A stretch of DNA of 64,000 nucleotides from Nocardia sp. BMG111209 (GTDB lineage: Bacteria; Actinomycetota; Actinomycetes; Mycobacteriales; Mycobacteriaceae), in assembly GCF_000381925.1 (NCBI RefSeq), contig NZ_KB907309.1, positions 1,426,001 to 1,490,000 of the forward strand. Direction: 5' to 3'. A program made the translations under genes and the position numbers. This document shows, piece by piece, positions 24,919 to 34,260 of this stretch; position 1 is the stretch's first letter; each line of letters starts with the position of its first letter. The notes under the pieces were generated by a model. It was given only the letters and a program-made list of their open reading frames with translations, was not told where the DNA came from and made no database searches.

Positions 24919-25655
24919 GTGCGCGGGATCGGGCTCGGTGGACGAAGCAGATCATTGCCCGGTTGACACCGGCCATGGTGGACGAAGGCTATACCGCCGC
25001 GCCACCGCTGACCGGGCCCGGCAGGGCCATCCACTGGACACGACTTTCCTTCACTCTCACCGACGAGGCGATCCCCCGACACGACCCGCGTTGTCATCGC
25101 TCATATCAAGCGTGACGGCGGTGATCTCAAGCGTGGCGACAGTGACAAAGTAGAGCTGGCTGGCACGATTCGGTTCGTATCGCCGACCGTCCACAACGTG
25201 ATGCGCGAATCGACCGGAACCGGACTGCGGGACAACAAAGTAGACTACGAAATTTTCAAACTGCTCGGCGATAGGGAGGACCCGGCCGGAACGGATGTGA
25301 GATACGACGAAGATGTCGACGGTGCGGTGGCAAAATTCATGGATTACGTCCGTGGTCCTGTACAGGAATGGTTCACGAAACGGGCTACATTCTCGGCATT
25401 GCTAGAGACCGCACGTGAACCGGCGGGCGTACCGTGGGACACGAATCCCGACCCCTCCCTGCTGCGCGGTACCTGTGTCCTGTGCGTGCTCAAACAACCG
25501 GGCGCCGGAGGCCGCCGCGCTCATGCAGTGGTATCTCGCGCGGGGCCGATTCCACCGCTGGGACTCCCTCGAGAGTGCCACCGAATTCGATACCGCCCTG
25601 CGCGGACAATTCCCCGACTACGCAGCCGCACAGCACGAACACCGAACGGAACTTG
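24915..25655 (+). pseudogene. Broken paralogue of the 22.2-kb immunity-like gene
   Basis: Three successive frames together spell a homologue of the 22.2-kb protein: 24915 to about 25072 (RDRARWTKQIIARLTPAM); about 25075 to 25495 (TRVVIAHIKRDGGDLKRG, AKFMDYVRGPVQEWF, TNPDPSLLRGTCVL); and about 25500 to 25655 (EAAALMQWYLARGRFHRW, ALRGQFPDYAAAQHEH). The first break coincides with a CCCCC run near 25072 and the second lies near 25495. The gene is therefore inactive unless these are sequencing errors. Confidence 0.65.
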
Positions 25656-26191
25656 TGCCTGCCGGTATCCGGTCGTGGGGCTACCGGGTCTGCAAGCCAG
25701 GGATGCGGCGTTCTCGGTTGATCGCGGATGCGGTGACCGCACCCTGGCGACGCACCGACCCGAAGACCCGCGCGCTGGCCACGGAGGCGGGAGCTGCGGC
25801 GATCCGTTCTCTGTGTTACGCCGGTAGTGGTCGGCGAGTACATGCGGATCGTCTTCAATGGGTGTCCAGCGCCCGCGACCGCCTGCGATATCGGTGCGCC
25901 GTCCGGCCCGGTGCTGCCGGGAGTGACGACCCCACGACCGTTTCAGGGACGGTGCGGTTGCAGGGGTCTCGGCCAGGGCCTCTCGGCCACGAACACAGAG
26001 CTCGCCGGTCGGCGCCGGGTGAAAATCCGGCGCGTTGGTCACAACCACGTCCGTCATGCTCTGCACGATAGAGTCGGGGCACTGGCATTCACGTTGCCAC
26101 CGTGTCGATTTCGGACCGCCGAGCAGACTCCGGCTGGGTCTGCGGCCGATCCCATCTCAGGCGAATTTCCTACAGAAACAGAGGTGAACCT
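25656..26191. other. Gap with no supportable gene before the distal tail gene
   Basis: About 535 bases lie between the broken immunity-like gene and the distal tail gene. Open frames exist on both strands, but none shows a ribosome-binding site, known motif or consistent composition. GAGGTGA at 26181-26187 is the ribosome-binding site of the next gene. Confidence 0.5.
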
Positions 26192-27070
26192 GTGGCGCAC
26201 AACGCTGCCATGATTACGTTGACGGGAGTCGACGGTTCGACGTGGACTCTCGCCGGCCCCGGGCGTGGCCGGGAGGGTGTCGAGCTCGGCACGGCTCCCA
26301 GCGGTCTGTACGACGCTCCGGTCACGACGATCTGGAACCAGTCCGCCTTCCAGACCGGATCGTCTTTCGGCGGTTACCGAGTCAACAAGCGCGACTTGGT
26401 GTTCGGAGTGAACATCGCCGAGGCGGCCGGTCGCTCCTGGGAGGCCGTGGACAGCGCCTGGCGCAAGGCCTGGGCGTACGACCGCGACAGCGTGCTGAGC
26501 ATCACCACCGATTTCGGGGCACGGTCGTTGTCGCTGCGGATGGCGGAGCAGCCGGACTTCAAGCCGGTGAAGGATCCGCACCTGAAGCAGTGGGCGAGGG
26601 TCGTGATGACCTGTACCGCGGGCAATCCGTGGTGGGTCGAGAGCGATGTGACGGCGACCTGGGTGTCGCCGGCCGACACCCGCTCCAGCGGAACACAATC
26701 CGGGACGGTCACCGTGTCGAATCCGACCGATCAGCCGATGTGGCTGCGCTGGGTCTGCTCGGCACCGGGGCAGTGGACGCTGCCCGACTTCTCCTGGGCC
26801 GGTGATGCTTTCGCTGCGCGCACGATCACCCTGCCGCTGACCGCGAGCGGTCAGGATCTGACGGTCGACACCGATCCTATGGAGGAGATGATCGTCGCCG
26901 CCGACAGCACCCCGATCTGGGCGCAGATGAACGGGGTCAGCTTCATGTATCCGGTACCGGCCTACACCCCGGCGACCGCGCTGCCGGTGTCGGTGACCAG
27001 CGCGCCGGCGGGCGCCTCGGTGCTGGTCGCGCAGCCGCGCAACTGGTCGCGGCCGTGGGGGTTGCAGTGA
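26192..27070 (+). CDS. Distal tail protein (Dit-like)
   Basis: A 292-residue protein; GTG 26192 with GAGGTGA 5 bases upstream. The pattern fits actinophage distal tail proteins: ITLTGVDGSTWTLAGPGRG, RVNKRDLVFGVNI, AVDSAWRKAWAYDRDSVLSI, LSLRMAEQPDFKPVKDPH, then CTAGNPWWVE, where the second half forms a galectin-like beta-sandwich (TVSNPTDQPMWLRWVC). Dit forms a hexameric ring at the tail end that joins tube and tip. Its stop overlaps the next gene's GTG (GTGA), so the two tip genes are coupled. Confidence 0.75.
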   Translation: MAHNAAMITLTGVDGSTWTLAGPGRGREGVELGTAPSGLYDAPVTTIWNQSAFQTGSSFGGYRVNKRDLVFGVNIAEAAGRSWEAVDSAWRKAWAYDRDSVLSITTDFGARSLSLRMAEQPDFKPVKDPHLKQWARVVMTCTAGNPWWVESDVTATWVSPADTRSSGTQSGTVTVSNPTDQPMWLRWVCSAPGQWTLPDFSWAGDAFAARTITLPLTASGQDLTVDTDPMEEMIVAADSTPIWAQMNGVSFMYPVPAYTPATALPVSVTSAPAGASVLVAQPRNWSRPWGLQ

Positions 27071-28779
27071 CGACCTACGTAACCGACCTGCCCGCAATCT
27101 ATTCCGCGGCCCAGGCGGTCAAGGCGCAGCGCAAGTCGCAGCGCTACGCCCGGCCGCTGGTCCGGCTGTGGGACGGCAACTGGGTGCTGCGCGGGGTGTG
27201 CGGCGCGGAGATCAGCGCGGATTTCCACTGGACGCTCAACGACACCGGTGTCGGTGTCCTCGTGCTGCCGTACGACTACTACCTGGCCGAATGGGCCATG
27301 GACATCTACGGCAACTCCCCGACCACCGGGCGCACCACCCAGAACATCCACATCACGGTGGACAAGGACGGTGCGCGCTGGGACGGCCGGCTGGAGAAAG
27401 CGGTCCTGCACACCGACGAACAGGGCGTCACCACTGTCGAATTGAGCTTCCTGCACTCCTACGAGGAGCTCAAGCACATCGTCTGCTGGTCGAATCCCTT
27501 CCTTCCCGAGAGCGTGCAATTCCCGCGCGAGTTCGTGCTCGCGGGCCCGAGCATCTGGGTGCTGAAGACCGCACTGATGATGAATCTGCTCAGGCTGCAC
27601 GGGAGTTCGTGGGCGGTGCCGGTGGATCCGATGGACTCGGCGCACTGGGGCGATCTCGACATGTCCAACTGGCTGATCGCCGTGAAACCGACCCCGTACG
27701 CCACCGACGGCTCGACGTGGACGATCTTCGGCTCACGGTTCAAGAACTGGCACGACTGCGCGACCGGCACGCTGCAGGATGCCGAGTTGATGGTGCAGAC
27801 CCGCCGCTGGTTGCAGGGCGATCCGCTGCCCTGGCCGGGGGCGAACCTGCGTTCGGGCTGTCTGGTCGTCGACATCGTCGACAAGTCGGGTTACACCACG
27901 AACACCACGCTGCGCGGCGACGTCTGGGGCGGCCTGCAACACCTGCTGGAGCAGTATCAGGAGGACGCCGACGGCGTCTTCTGGGATCAGATCGAGCAGC
28001 CGTTGCCGGATCCGAACGTGCCGGCCGCCTATCGGACCCCCGGATATCTGGGCACCCTGCCGTCCAATCCGTGGGTGGTGTATCGGCAGAACGATCATTG
28101 CGGCATCCAGACCTCACAGTTCATCGTGCAGCCGGCCAGCGCGGTCCAGGTCGTCACCGGTGGTCACTCGGCTCCCGGTGTGAACGAGGCGATTTCGTCG
28201 GCGATCCAGTTCGTCGGCTTCCTTCTCGGCGGCTTCCTCGGCGAAGTTCCCTATGCCGGGCCGGTTCTGGCCGCGCTGGCCGAGGGCGCCACGGAGATCG
28301 TGAACACCATCGCGATGGCGCTGTTCACCGACACGCTGCTGGCCTGGCAGCGGCACTGGGACACCGACCGGGTGGCGGCGTCCGGATGGTCGCACTACTT
28401 CGAACATTTCGAGACCAGTGCCGACCGCGCATACACCCTCGGTGCCTTGCTGTCACTGGGTGAGGGCATGTGGAAGACCCGTACCCACCACACCCACAAG
28501 CTGACCGTCGCAGACGGCCAGCCGTATCTGATCGGCGACGCCGGCCAGGGCCACTTCTTCCTCGGTGACCGGGTCGGTTCCACCGTCAAGGGCATGCCCG
28601 TCGGGCAGATCTACGTCGACCAGGTGACCGAGCTCGAACTGGCCTGGTCGCGAAATGCCAGCCCGCAGTGGCAGATCACGCTCGGCACCGACAAGGACCA
28701 CGACATGCCGTTCGCGCAGTCGATGCGCATCATGGCCGACATCGTCGACGAGATCATGTCGCTCGCGGTGCAGATGTAG
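27067..28779 (+). CDS. Gp37-like tail-tip protein (Tal analogue)
   Basis: A 570-residue protein, GTG 27067 overlapping the upstream stop. The N-terminal 360 residues match the siphovirus ReqiPepy6 Gp37-like tip family: RLWDGNWVLRGVCGAEIS, FHWTLNDTGVGVLVLP, RWDGRLEKAVLHTDEQG, TVELSFLHSYEELKHIV. An unusual hydrophobic stretch follows near residues 375-425 (FVGFLLGGFLGEVPYAGPVL, then EIVNTIAMALF) that could insert in a membrane during entry. The C-terminal part returns to beta structure (HTHKLTVADGQPYLIGDAG). It would form the hub to which fibres attach. Confidence 0.75.
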   Translation: MTTYVTDLPAIYSAAQAVKAQRKSQRYARPLVRLWDGNWVLRGVCGAEISADFHWTLNDTGVGVLVLPYDYYLAEWAMDIYGNSPTTGRTTQNIHITVDKDGARWDGRLEKAVLHTDEQGVTTVELSFLHSYEELKHIVCWSNPFLPESVQFPREFVLAGPSIWVLKTALMMNLLRLHGSSWAVPVDPMDSAHWGDLDMSNWLIAVKPTPYATDGSTWTIFGSRFKNWHDCATGTLQDAELMVQTRRWLQGDPLPWPGANLRSGCLVVDIVDKSGYTTNTTLRGDVWGGLQHLLEQYQEDADGVFWDQIEQPLPDPNVPAAYRTPGYLGTLPSNPWVVYRQNDHCGIQTSQFIVQPASAVQVVTGGHSAPGVNEAISSAIQFVGFLLGGFLGEVPYAGPVLAALAEGATEIVNTIAMALFTDTLLAWQRHWDTDRVAASGWSHYFEHFETSADRAYTLGALLSLGEGMWKTRTHHTHKLTVADGQPYLIGDAGQGHFFLGDRVGSTVKGMPVGQIYVDQVTELELAWSRNASPQWQITLGTDKDHDMPFAQSMRIMADIVDEIMSLAVQM

Positions 28780-28839
28780 CGCGGACCGCCGGTCCGAACA
28801 CAGTCCGTCCCAATCATTCCCACCCCGAAGGAGATTCCG

Positions 28840-29130
28840 ATGACCACACCCGCAGCGCCGCAGCTGCTGTTGGAGGGTCTGCTCGCGTTCAGTAACCAGG
28901 TGTCGTCGATCACGGTCAACCCACCGTCGGTGTTCTTGCGCAACAACGACTCCGTCTACACCGTCTGGGTCTACACCCAGCCGCTGACGTATGCGGCGGG
29001 CCTGGCGATCCGGCCGCACGAGAAGCTGACGCTGGACATTCCGGCCCAGACCGTCCTCTACGCCTACACCTCCGCCCCGCCGGACAACCCCGTGGGCCTG
29101 CAAGTCGTCACCTACACCGCAGCCGCCTGA
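28840..29130 (+). CDS. Small tail-tip accessory protein
   Basis: A 96-residue protein, ATG 28840 with AAGGAG upstream. The sequence is beta-rich (QVSSITVNPPSVFLRNNDSV, YTVWVYTQPLTYAAGLAI, KLTLDIPAQTVLYAYTS). It sits directly after the Gp37-like gene. The pattern fits a small decoration or tip protein. I do not recognise the family. Confidence 0.55.
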   Translation: MTTPAAPQLLLEGLLAFSNQVSSITVNPPSVFLRNNDSVYTVWVYTQPLTYAAGLAIRPHEKLTLDIPAQTVLYAYTSAPPDNPVGLQVVTYTAAA

Positions 29131-29164
29131 GTTCCGCGGCTGCTCACTTCGGTTCGGAGAGTTC

Positions 29165-29581
29165 ATGTCTATTCCGCTGCACGAGCACTGTGATCAGGAC
29201 GAGCCGGAGGAGGCGTTCGTGTGGGCGCTCATCGGGCTGCCGGGGCCACGCAACTCGCCGCTGCTGGTGCATCCCCACACTCTCGGCGAATGGTCGAAAC
29301 ACCTGTGGGACCTCGGTTTCCGGCACGCGCCGGACGATCAGGCCAAGGAATACCATCCACCGGCACGGGGACATCGCCACTGGCTCAACGGTTCCGGTCA
29401 ATGGCTGCCCCAGGGTGCGCCGCGGGCGACCCTGCCCGGCCTCCCGGACGTCACCGAACTCACCGCCGACGAACGCGCGCACCTCGTGCGGCAGCTCCGT
29501 GATTCCGGCCACCTGGCGCACCTCGTGGATCGGCAGAAGTCGCCCGCGGACGCGGGGGGCGAGCCGAATCGACGGTCCTGA
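29165..29581 (+). CDS. DUF2744 phage protein, copy 1
   Basis: A 138-residue protein resembling DUF2744, a phage-related family of actinophages. The N-terminal signature is IPLHEHCDQDEPEEAFVWAL, then IGLPGPRN, GEWSKHLWDLGFRH, and a C-terminal helical region with LTADERAHLVRQLRDSGHL. It has no predicted enzymatic motif. A second copy follows at 29681. It is probably a tail-tip or fibre-attachment protein by context. Confidence 0.7.
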   Translation: MSIPLHEHCDQDEPEEAFVWALIGLPGPRNSPLLVHPHTLGEWSKHLWDLGFRHAPDDQAKEYHPPARGHRHWLNGSGQWLPQGAPRATLPGLPDVTELTADERAHLVRQLRDSGHLAHLVDRQKSPADAGGEPNRRS

Positions 29582-29587
29582 CCTTCG

Positions 29588-29619
29588 ATCCACCGGCCGG
29601 ATCCGTCCGGCCGGTGGAT
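29588..29619 (+). terminator. Hairpin between the DUF2744 copies
   Basis: Perfect 13-base arms ATCCACCGGCCGG (29588-29600) and the complement (29607-29619) with a 6-base loop. No T-run follows. It is similar in style to the other hairpins in this element. Confidence 0.45.
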
Positions 29620-29680
29620 GCCGAAATCGTCTGTGACCGAGCGCCGCCCGACCCTTCTTCTTTCGAGACCGGAGTGTTCC

Positions 29681-30130
29681 ATGCCAATCCCTCTGCGCGA
29701 GAACTGTGATCCGAACAAGCCCGAGGAGGCCTTCCTCTGGGCACTGGTGGGCCTGCCGGGCCAGCAGCGCGCCCCGCTCACCGTGCACCCGGACGTGCTG
29801 CGAAAATGGTCGAAACATCTGTGGGAACTCGGCTTCCGGCATTATCCGGACCTGCAGGCCAACGAATACCACCCGCCGGCCCGCGGCGTCGGGCAATGGT
29901 TCGAGGGTGCCGGCCGATGGCTGCCGACGGGTACCCCGCGGGTCGCCCGGTCCACCGCGCCGAACCTGACCGAGCTCACCGCGCACGAAAGCGCGCTGAT
30001 CATCGAACAGTTGCGTGCCAACGGCGATCTCGATCATCTGGTCGATCCGGCCGAACTGCCCGGCAACACGGCGGCGGAAGGCACCGCCGCCCCGGACCGC
30101 GACGCCGATGCCGAGGGTGATGCCTCGTGA
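29681..30130 (+). CDS. DUF2744 phage protein, copy 2
   Basis: A 149-residue protein, a tandem paralogue of the gene at 29165. IPLRENCDPNKPEEAFLWAL, VGLPGQQR and RKWSKHLWELGFRHYPD match block for block, and LTAHESALIIEQLRANGDL matches the helical end. The C-terminus carries an extra acidic tail (DRDADAEGDAS). Its TGA overlaps the GTG start of the first fibre gene (GTGA), so translation is coupled to the fibre. Confidence 0.7.
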   Translation: MPIPLRENCDPNKPEEAFLWALVGLPGQQRAPLTVHPDVLRKWSKHLWELGFRHYPDLQANEYHPPARGVGQWFEGAGRWLPTGTPRVARSTAPNLTELTAHESALIIEQLRANGDLDHLVDPAELPGNTAAEGTAAPDRDADAEGDAS

Positions 30131-31476
30131 CCTCTCCCGATCGGCACGTACCGTCCGGAGCCTACGGCGGTTCGGCATCGTCCGGGAACAACATCACCAA
30201 CCTGCAGTCCGTCACCTGGGCCGGTGCGCGTGACGCGGTCGTCGCTCAGGTGCTGGGCGCGTATTCCGGTGTCGGCACGGCGAATACGAACCTGATCGGC
30301 AATGCGCACTCCGCGCTCGCCGTGGCCGATACCGCCGCCCAGAATGCCGGCAACGCGCAGCAGACGGCCGTCGACGTACAGGCCACGACGGCGTCGAATG
30401 CCTCCGTGGTGGCTGGTCTGACCGCTTCGCAACAAGGACTGGCCTACGGCGGCACCGTTTTCAGCGATACCTTTGATCGGGCGGCGTTGCTGCCCGGTTA
30501 CACCACCTTCACCACGGGCCAGATCGCGAGCCCGGTGATCACCGCCGGCCAGTGTGCGCTGCCGCGTACGGGCAACCAGGGTGCAGGAACCGTGATCGCG
30601 TTGTCGGCCACCACCACCCAGACCGATGATCAAGCGATCTCCGTGGTGCTGGGCAGCGGCGGTGGCGCGGGTAGCCCGGAATCCTTCCTCGTCGCCCGCG
30701 CGGCCGCGGACCTCGGCACCTTCGTCTGTGCGAAGGTCGTCTCCGGCCGGGTCGCGCTGGGTTACGGCACCCGCCGGGGAACGTCCACCGTCGTCACCGA
30801 GGCCAGATGGTCTTCGGCGCAGGTGAATCCGGGCGATACGGTGCTGTTGGAGGCGATCGACTCCACCTACACCCTGTATCTGAACGGCATCGAGATCCTG
30901 CAATGGCCGGACGGTGCGCAGATGACGCCGGTCGGTGCCGCGAACCGATCGTTCGGATTCGGGCTCTCCTACACTGTCGGCTGGCTCGGCGGCGCCTACT
31001 CGTTCAACGCCGCCGGCTTGACGGCCGTGGACATGACGCCGCCGCCGATCGTCGGGACGGGATGGTCGTTGCAGACGGCCGCCGGTGCCAGTGTCGCGGT
31101 GTCCGCAGGCACGAATGCGTTGCCGGTGAACACGTTGGCAGGAACGGCCACCTCCAACAACGTCACCGTGCTCGACCAGGGATCGGGCCGGGTCCAAATC
31201 CGGACCGCCGGGTGGTACGGCGTCACCGTGAAATTCACGTTGGATCGTTACCTCGGCGGGGTGCGGGCCGACGTCTACACCGCCTCGGGCCCGGGGCTGT
31301 CGCCGAAAGGCGCCCGCCAGGGACAGATGTCGACCTTGGACGGAAATAACGCTGCGGGTGGGACATTCGTGCTCTACCTGCCGGCCGGGTCTGTCGTGGC
31401 GCCGGGCTCCTACCTGACGGCCGGCGCCAACCTCGGGCCCAACACCTATTTCGACGGGGCTCTGCTGAGCTACTGA
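30127..31476 (+). CDS. Tail fibre / receptor-binding protein, paralogue 1
   Basis: A 449-residue protein, GTG 30127. The N-terminal attachment segment (MTSPDRHVPSGAYGGS, NNITNLQSVTWAGA) is shared with the next two genes. An Ala/Gln/Thr-rich helical or coiled-coil stretch spans about residues 55-105. A jelly-roll-like lectin domain follows (VFSDTFDRAALLPGY, TVLLEAIDSTYTLYLNGIEI) at about 110-300. A C-terminal beta-domain ends PNTYFDGALLSY. This is the layout of trimeric tail fibres. It probably binds a sugar at the target cell surface. Confidence 0.7.
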   Translation: MTSPDRHVPSGAYGGSASSGNNITNLQSVTWAGARDAVVAQVLGAYSGVGTANTNLIGNAHSALAVADTAAQNAGNAQQTAVDVQATTASNASVVAGLTASQQGLAYGGTVFSDTFDRAALLPGYTTFTTGQIASPVITAGQCALPRTGNQGAGTVIALSATTTQTDDQAISVVLGSGGGAGSPESFLVARAAADLGTFVCAKVVSGRVALGYGTRRGTSTVVTEARWSSAQVNPGDTVLLEAIDSTYTLYLNGIEILQWPDGAQMTPVGAANRSFGFGLSYTVGWLGGAYSFNAAGLTAVDMTPPPIVGTGWSLQTAAGASVAVSAGTNALPVNTLAGTATSNNVTVLDQGSGRVQIRTAGWYGVTVKFTLDRYLGGVRADVYTASGPGLSPKGARQGQMSTLDGNNAAGGTFVLYLPAGSVVAPGSYLTAGANLGPNTYFDGALLSY

Positions 31477-31492
31477 CTCTCGAGGACTTTCG

Positions 31493-32866
31493 ATGACTTC
31501 ACCCGACCGGAAGGTTCCCGCCGGCGCATATGTCGGGTCGTCGGCGCCGAACAACGTCGCCAACCTCCAAGCCGTGAACTGGGCCGGCATCGCGCAGGGC
31601 ACCATTGCCGACCTGCTGACCTCGTACCAGAGCGTGAACACGGCCGGCCAGATCCTGAACGGCGCCAATGCCACCGCCGCGGCCTCGGCATCCGCCGCGG
31701 TTTCCGGCTCGGGCGCTGCGCAGTCGACGGCATCGGCCGCGCAGAACACCGCTGCGGCCAATTCCGCATCCGTGGCGTCGCTGCTCCCGCCGACGACGCC
31801 GTCGGGTACGCCCGGCAGCACGCTGAGCGACACTTTCGCCAGGACGACCCTCGGTTCGGCCTACAATCCGATCAAATCCGGCTCGGTGGCGAACCTGGTC
31901 ATCGTCGGTAACCAGGTCGAACTCGATTCCACCGGCAGCAATTCGGGTACCGGATCGGTTGTCGCGCTCGATACCACGACATTGCTGACCGACGATCAGT
32001 CGGTGTCGCTGGTGATCGGCGCCGCCAACAATTCCGCCTCCGCGGCCACCGGGATCGTGTTGCGCGCGGACCCGAATCTCCTGACGTTCGCCTACGCCTG
32101 GATCTATTCGAACCAGGTCCACATCGGCGCCGGCACCCGTAGCGGCGGTACGAACGCTTACAGCGACTGGACCTCGGGCTCGGTGACCGTCAATTCGGGC
32201 GACACCGTGACCTTCACCGCTATCGGGGCCAACTATCAACTGCTGGTGAACAACTATCCGGTACTGGGCTACTCGGACAGCACGGGTACGGTCCCGACCG
32301 GCTCCGGCCGACGTTCGATCGGGTTCGCCTGTTCGTACAACAGCGGCAACTTCTCCTTCGCTGTCGCGGCGCTGAACGCGGCCGACCGATCGGCCGCCGT
32401 GCCCACCGGCACGGGCTGGAGTCTGGTCCGGGGCAGCACCGTGAGTGTGGCCAGTGCCGCAGGTGCGGGCATGCGAGTAACCGGTGTGTACGACACCGTG
32501 CGGCAGGCCGCCGACGTCACTGTGGTGAGCGTCGGCGCCGGGCAGGTCCAGGTGAATCGAGCGGGGTGGTATTTGATCTCCGCCGCTTTCAATTTCACCA
32601 ATTACGACGTGTTGATGCGTACCGAGCTGTGGAGTGCGCCGAGCCTCGGCGGCACCTGGGGGCTGTTGCGCGCAGGCGCGGTCGGTAGCCCCTACGACAC
32701 GGACTCGAACGGCAACTCCGTCGCCAACAGCAACGCGACCAGTGGTTCGTTCGTCGTCTATCTCCCGAAAGGCGCGGTCGTCGCGCCGGGACTGACCACC
32801 ACCAACTCCAACGCTCTGGTCGGTCCCTTCACCTGTTTCGACGGCGCGCTGCTGAACTGGCTCTAG
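31493..32866 (+). CDS. Tail fibre / receptor-binding protein, paralogue 2
   Basis: A 457-residue protein with ATG 31493 and GAGG upstream. It follows the same plan as the previous gene: MTSPDRKVPAGAYVGS and NNVANLQAVNWAGI, an Ala/Ser-rich coiled coil (about residues 50-100), a lectin-like domain (TLSDTFARTTLGSAYN, GDTVTFTAIGANYQLLVNN), and an end of GPFTCFDGALLNWL. The central domain differs substantially, which suggests a different receptor specificity. Confidence 0.7.
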   Translation: MTSPDRKVPAGAYVGSSAPNNVANLQAVNWAGIAQGTIADLLTSYQSVNTAGQILNGANATAAASASAAVSGSGAAQSTASAAQNTAAANSASVASLLPPTTPSGTPGSTLSDTFARTTLGSAYNPIKSGSVANLVIVGNQVELDSTGSNSGTGSVVALDTTTLLTDDQSVSLVIGAANNSASAATGIVLRADPNLLTFAYAWIYSNQVHIGAGTRSGGTNAYSDWTSGSVTVNSGDTVTFTAIGANYQLLVNNYPVLGYSDSTGTVPTGSGRRSIGFACSYNSGNFSFAVAALNAADRSAAVPTGTGWSLVRGSTVSVASAAGAGMRVTGVYDTVRQAADVTVVSVGAGQVQVNRAGWYLISAAFNFTNYDVLMRTELWSAPSLGGTWGLLRAGAVGSPYDTDSNGNSVANSNATSGSFVVYLPKGAVVAPGLTTTNSNALVGPFTCFDGALLNWL

Positions 32867-32878
32867 GACGGAGGCTTC

Positions 32879-34222
32879 ATGACATCGCCCGACAAATCCG
32901 TTCCGGCGGGCGCATACACCGGGAATGCGGCCGGCAATATCTCGGCTCTGCAATCCGTCACCTTCGAATCGGCGCAGGCTTCGGTGATCGCCGATATCTC
33001 GAGCGCCTTCGCCGGTGCCGCGAGCGGCAGTGGCGACCTGACCCGCACCACCCAGAACGTGCTGAACGCGGCCACCGCCGCGCAGACGAATGCGGGGACC
33101 GCCGGCTCGACGGCGACCGCCGCGCAGAACACCACGGCCGCCAACTCCGTTGCGATCGCCGATCTGCTCGCCACCCAGCAGACCCAGGCCAACGGCGGCA
33201 GCGTGTTCACCGACAATTTCAACCGGTCCGACCTGGGCGCCGATTACACCACCTTCAAGGTGGGTCCGGTCGCCGACCTGGTGATCATCGACGGCGAAGT
33301 CGGCCTCGCTCAGGACGGCGATCAGAACAGCGGGTACGTCCTGGCCGTGAACACGGCGAGGACCTCCGACACCGACGACCAAGCGGTGTCGGCGGTCATG
33401 GGTATCGACCGCAATTCCACATTCGCGAACGCCGTCCTCATCGCTCGGGCGGCCGCTGACCTGTCCACCTTCGTCTGGGCGTCGGCGAACCGAACACAAG
33501 TGGTGCTCGGCTGCGCTGTCCGCGACGGCAGCGGCTTCCGCACCACCACCTGGACGACCGTGTCGGCCACCGTGCACACCGGCGACACGCTGACCCTGGA
33601 ATGTATCGGCAGCACCTATCAGGTGCTGGTCAACGGTGCGGCCGTGACCTCGGCGGTCGATGCCGGCCGAACGAGTCCGGTCGGAACGGCCAACCGGCAC
33701 TTCGGATTCGGGGCGGCATATGCCTGGAACGGGTTGTTCTGGTCGTTCTCCTTCGACATCGCCGGTTTCACGGTCGTCGATCTCGCCGCTCCGGTCGTGT
33801 CGGGTACCGGCTGGAGCCTGCAGTGCCTGTCTGCGTCGGTCAGTGCGCCCAGCGGCGAACTACCCTTCCCGGCAGGCACTTTCGATACCCTCCGGCTGCC
33901 CGCGAGCAATGTGACGATCATCGACCAGGGCCTCGGCCGAGTATAGGTCGACAAGGCGGGCTGGTATGCCGTGTCGGTCGCGTACAAATTCCCGGCCACG
34001 GTCTACAGCCCGCTCGGTTGCGATCTCTGGTGGGCGCCGAGTCCGGCGGGACCCTGGTCGATCCTGCAGTCGGGTTACCCCCTGGCCGCCTCGGCGGCGG
34101 CGGAGACCTTCGTGGTCTATCTCGCTGCGGGATCGGTTGTCTGCCCGGGCTATTCGAGTCCGGTGAGCAGTACCGTCACCGGGCCCAACACCTATTTCGA
34201 CGGCGCGTTCATCAGCTACTGA
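32879..34222 (+). pseudogene. Tail fibre paralogue 3 interrupted by an in-frame amber codon
   Basis: The same family again (MTSPDKSVPAGAYTGN, NISALQSVTFESA; GSVFTDNFNRSDLGADY; DTLTLECIGSTYQVLVNG). The frame runs for 355 codons to a TAG at 33944-33946, then continues in the same frame to 34222 with the expected end (VDKAGWYAVSVAYKF ... GPNTYFDGAFISY). The paralogues have RVQI or QVQV where this one has RV-stop, so a CAG-to-TAG change is the simplest explanation. The product would lack the last 92 residues, which include the C-terminal beta-domain, unless the stop is read through. Confidence 0.75.
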
Positions 34223-34260
34223 CGCGGTGACCGGGCCGATCTTCTTCCGAGGGGGCGAGG

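Noticed and set aside
25521..26066. Minus-strand 181-codon frame in the gap before the distal tail gene
   Set aside because: No ribosome-binding site or recognised motif, and part of it is antisense to the broken immunity-like gene, which has clear homology.
31499..33700. 733-codon minus-strand frame opposite the fibre genes
   Set aside because: It is repetitive, Arg/Gly/His-rich and antisense to three clearly related plus-strand genes.
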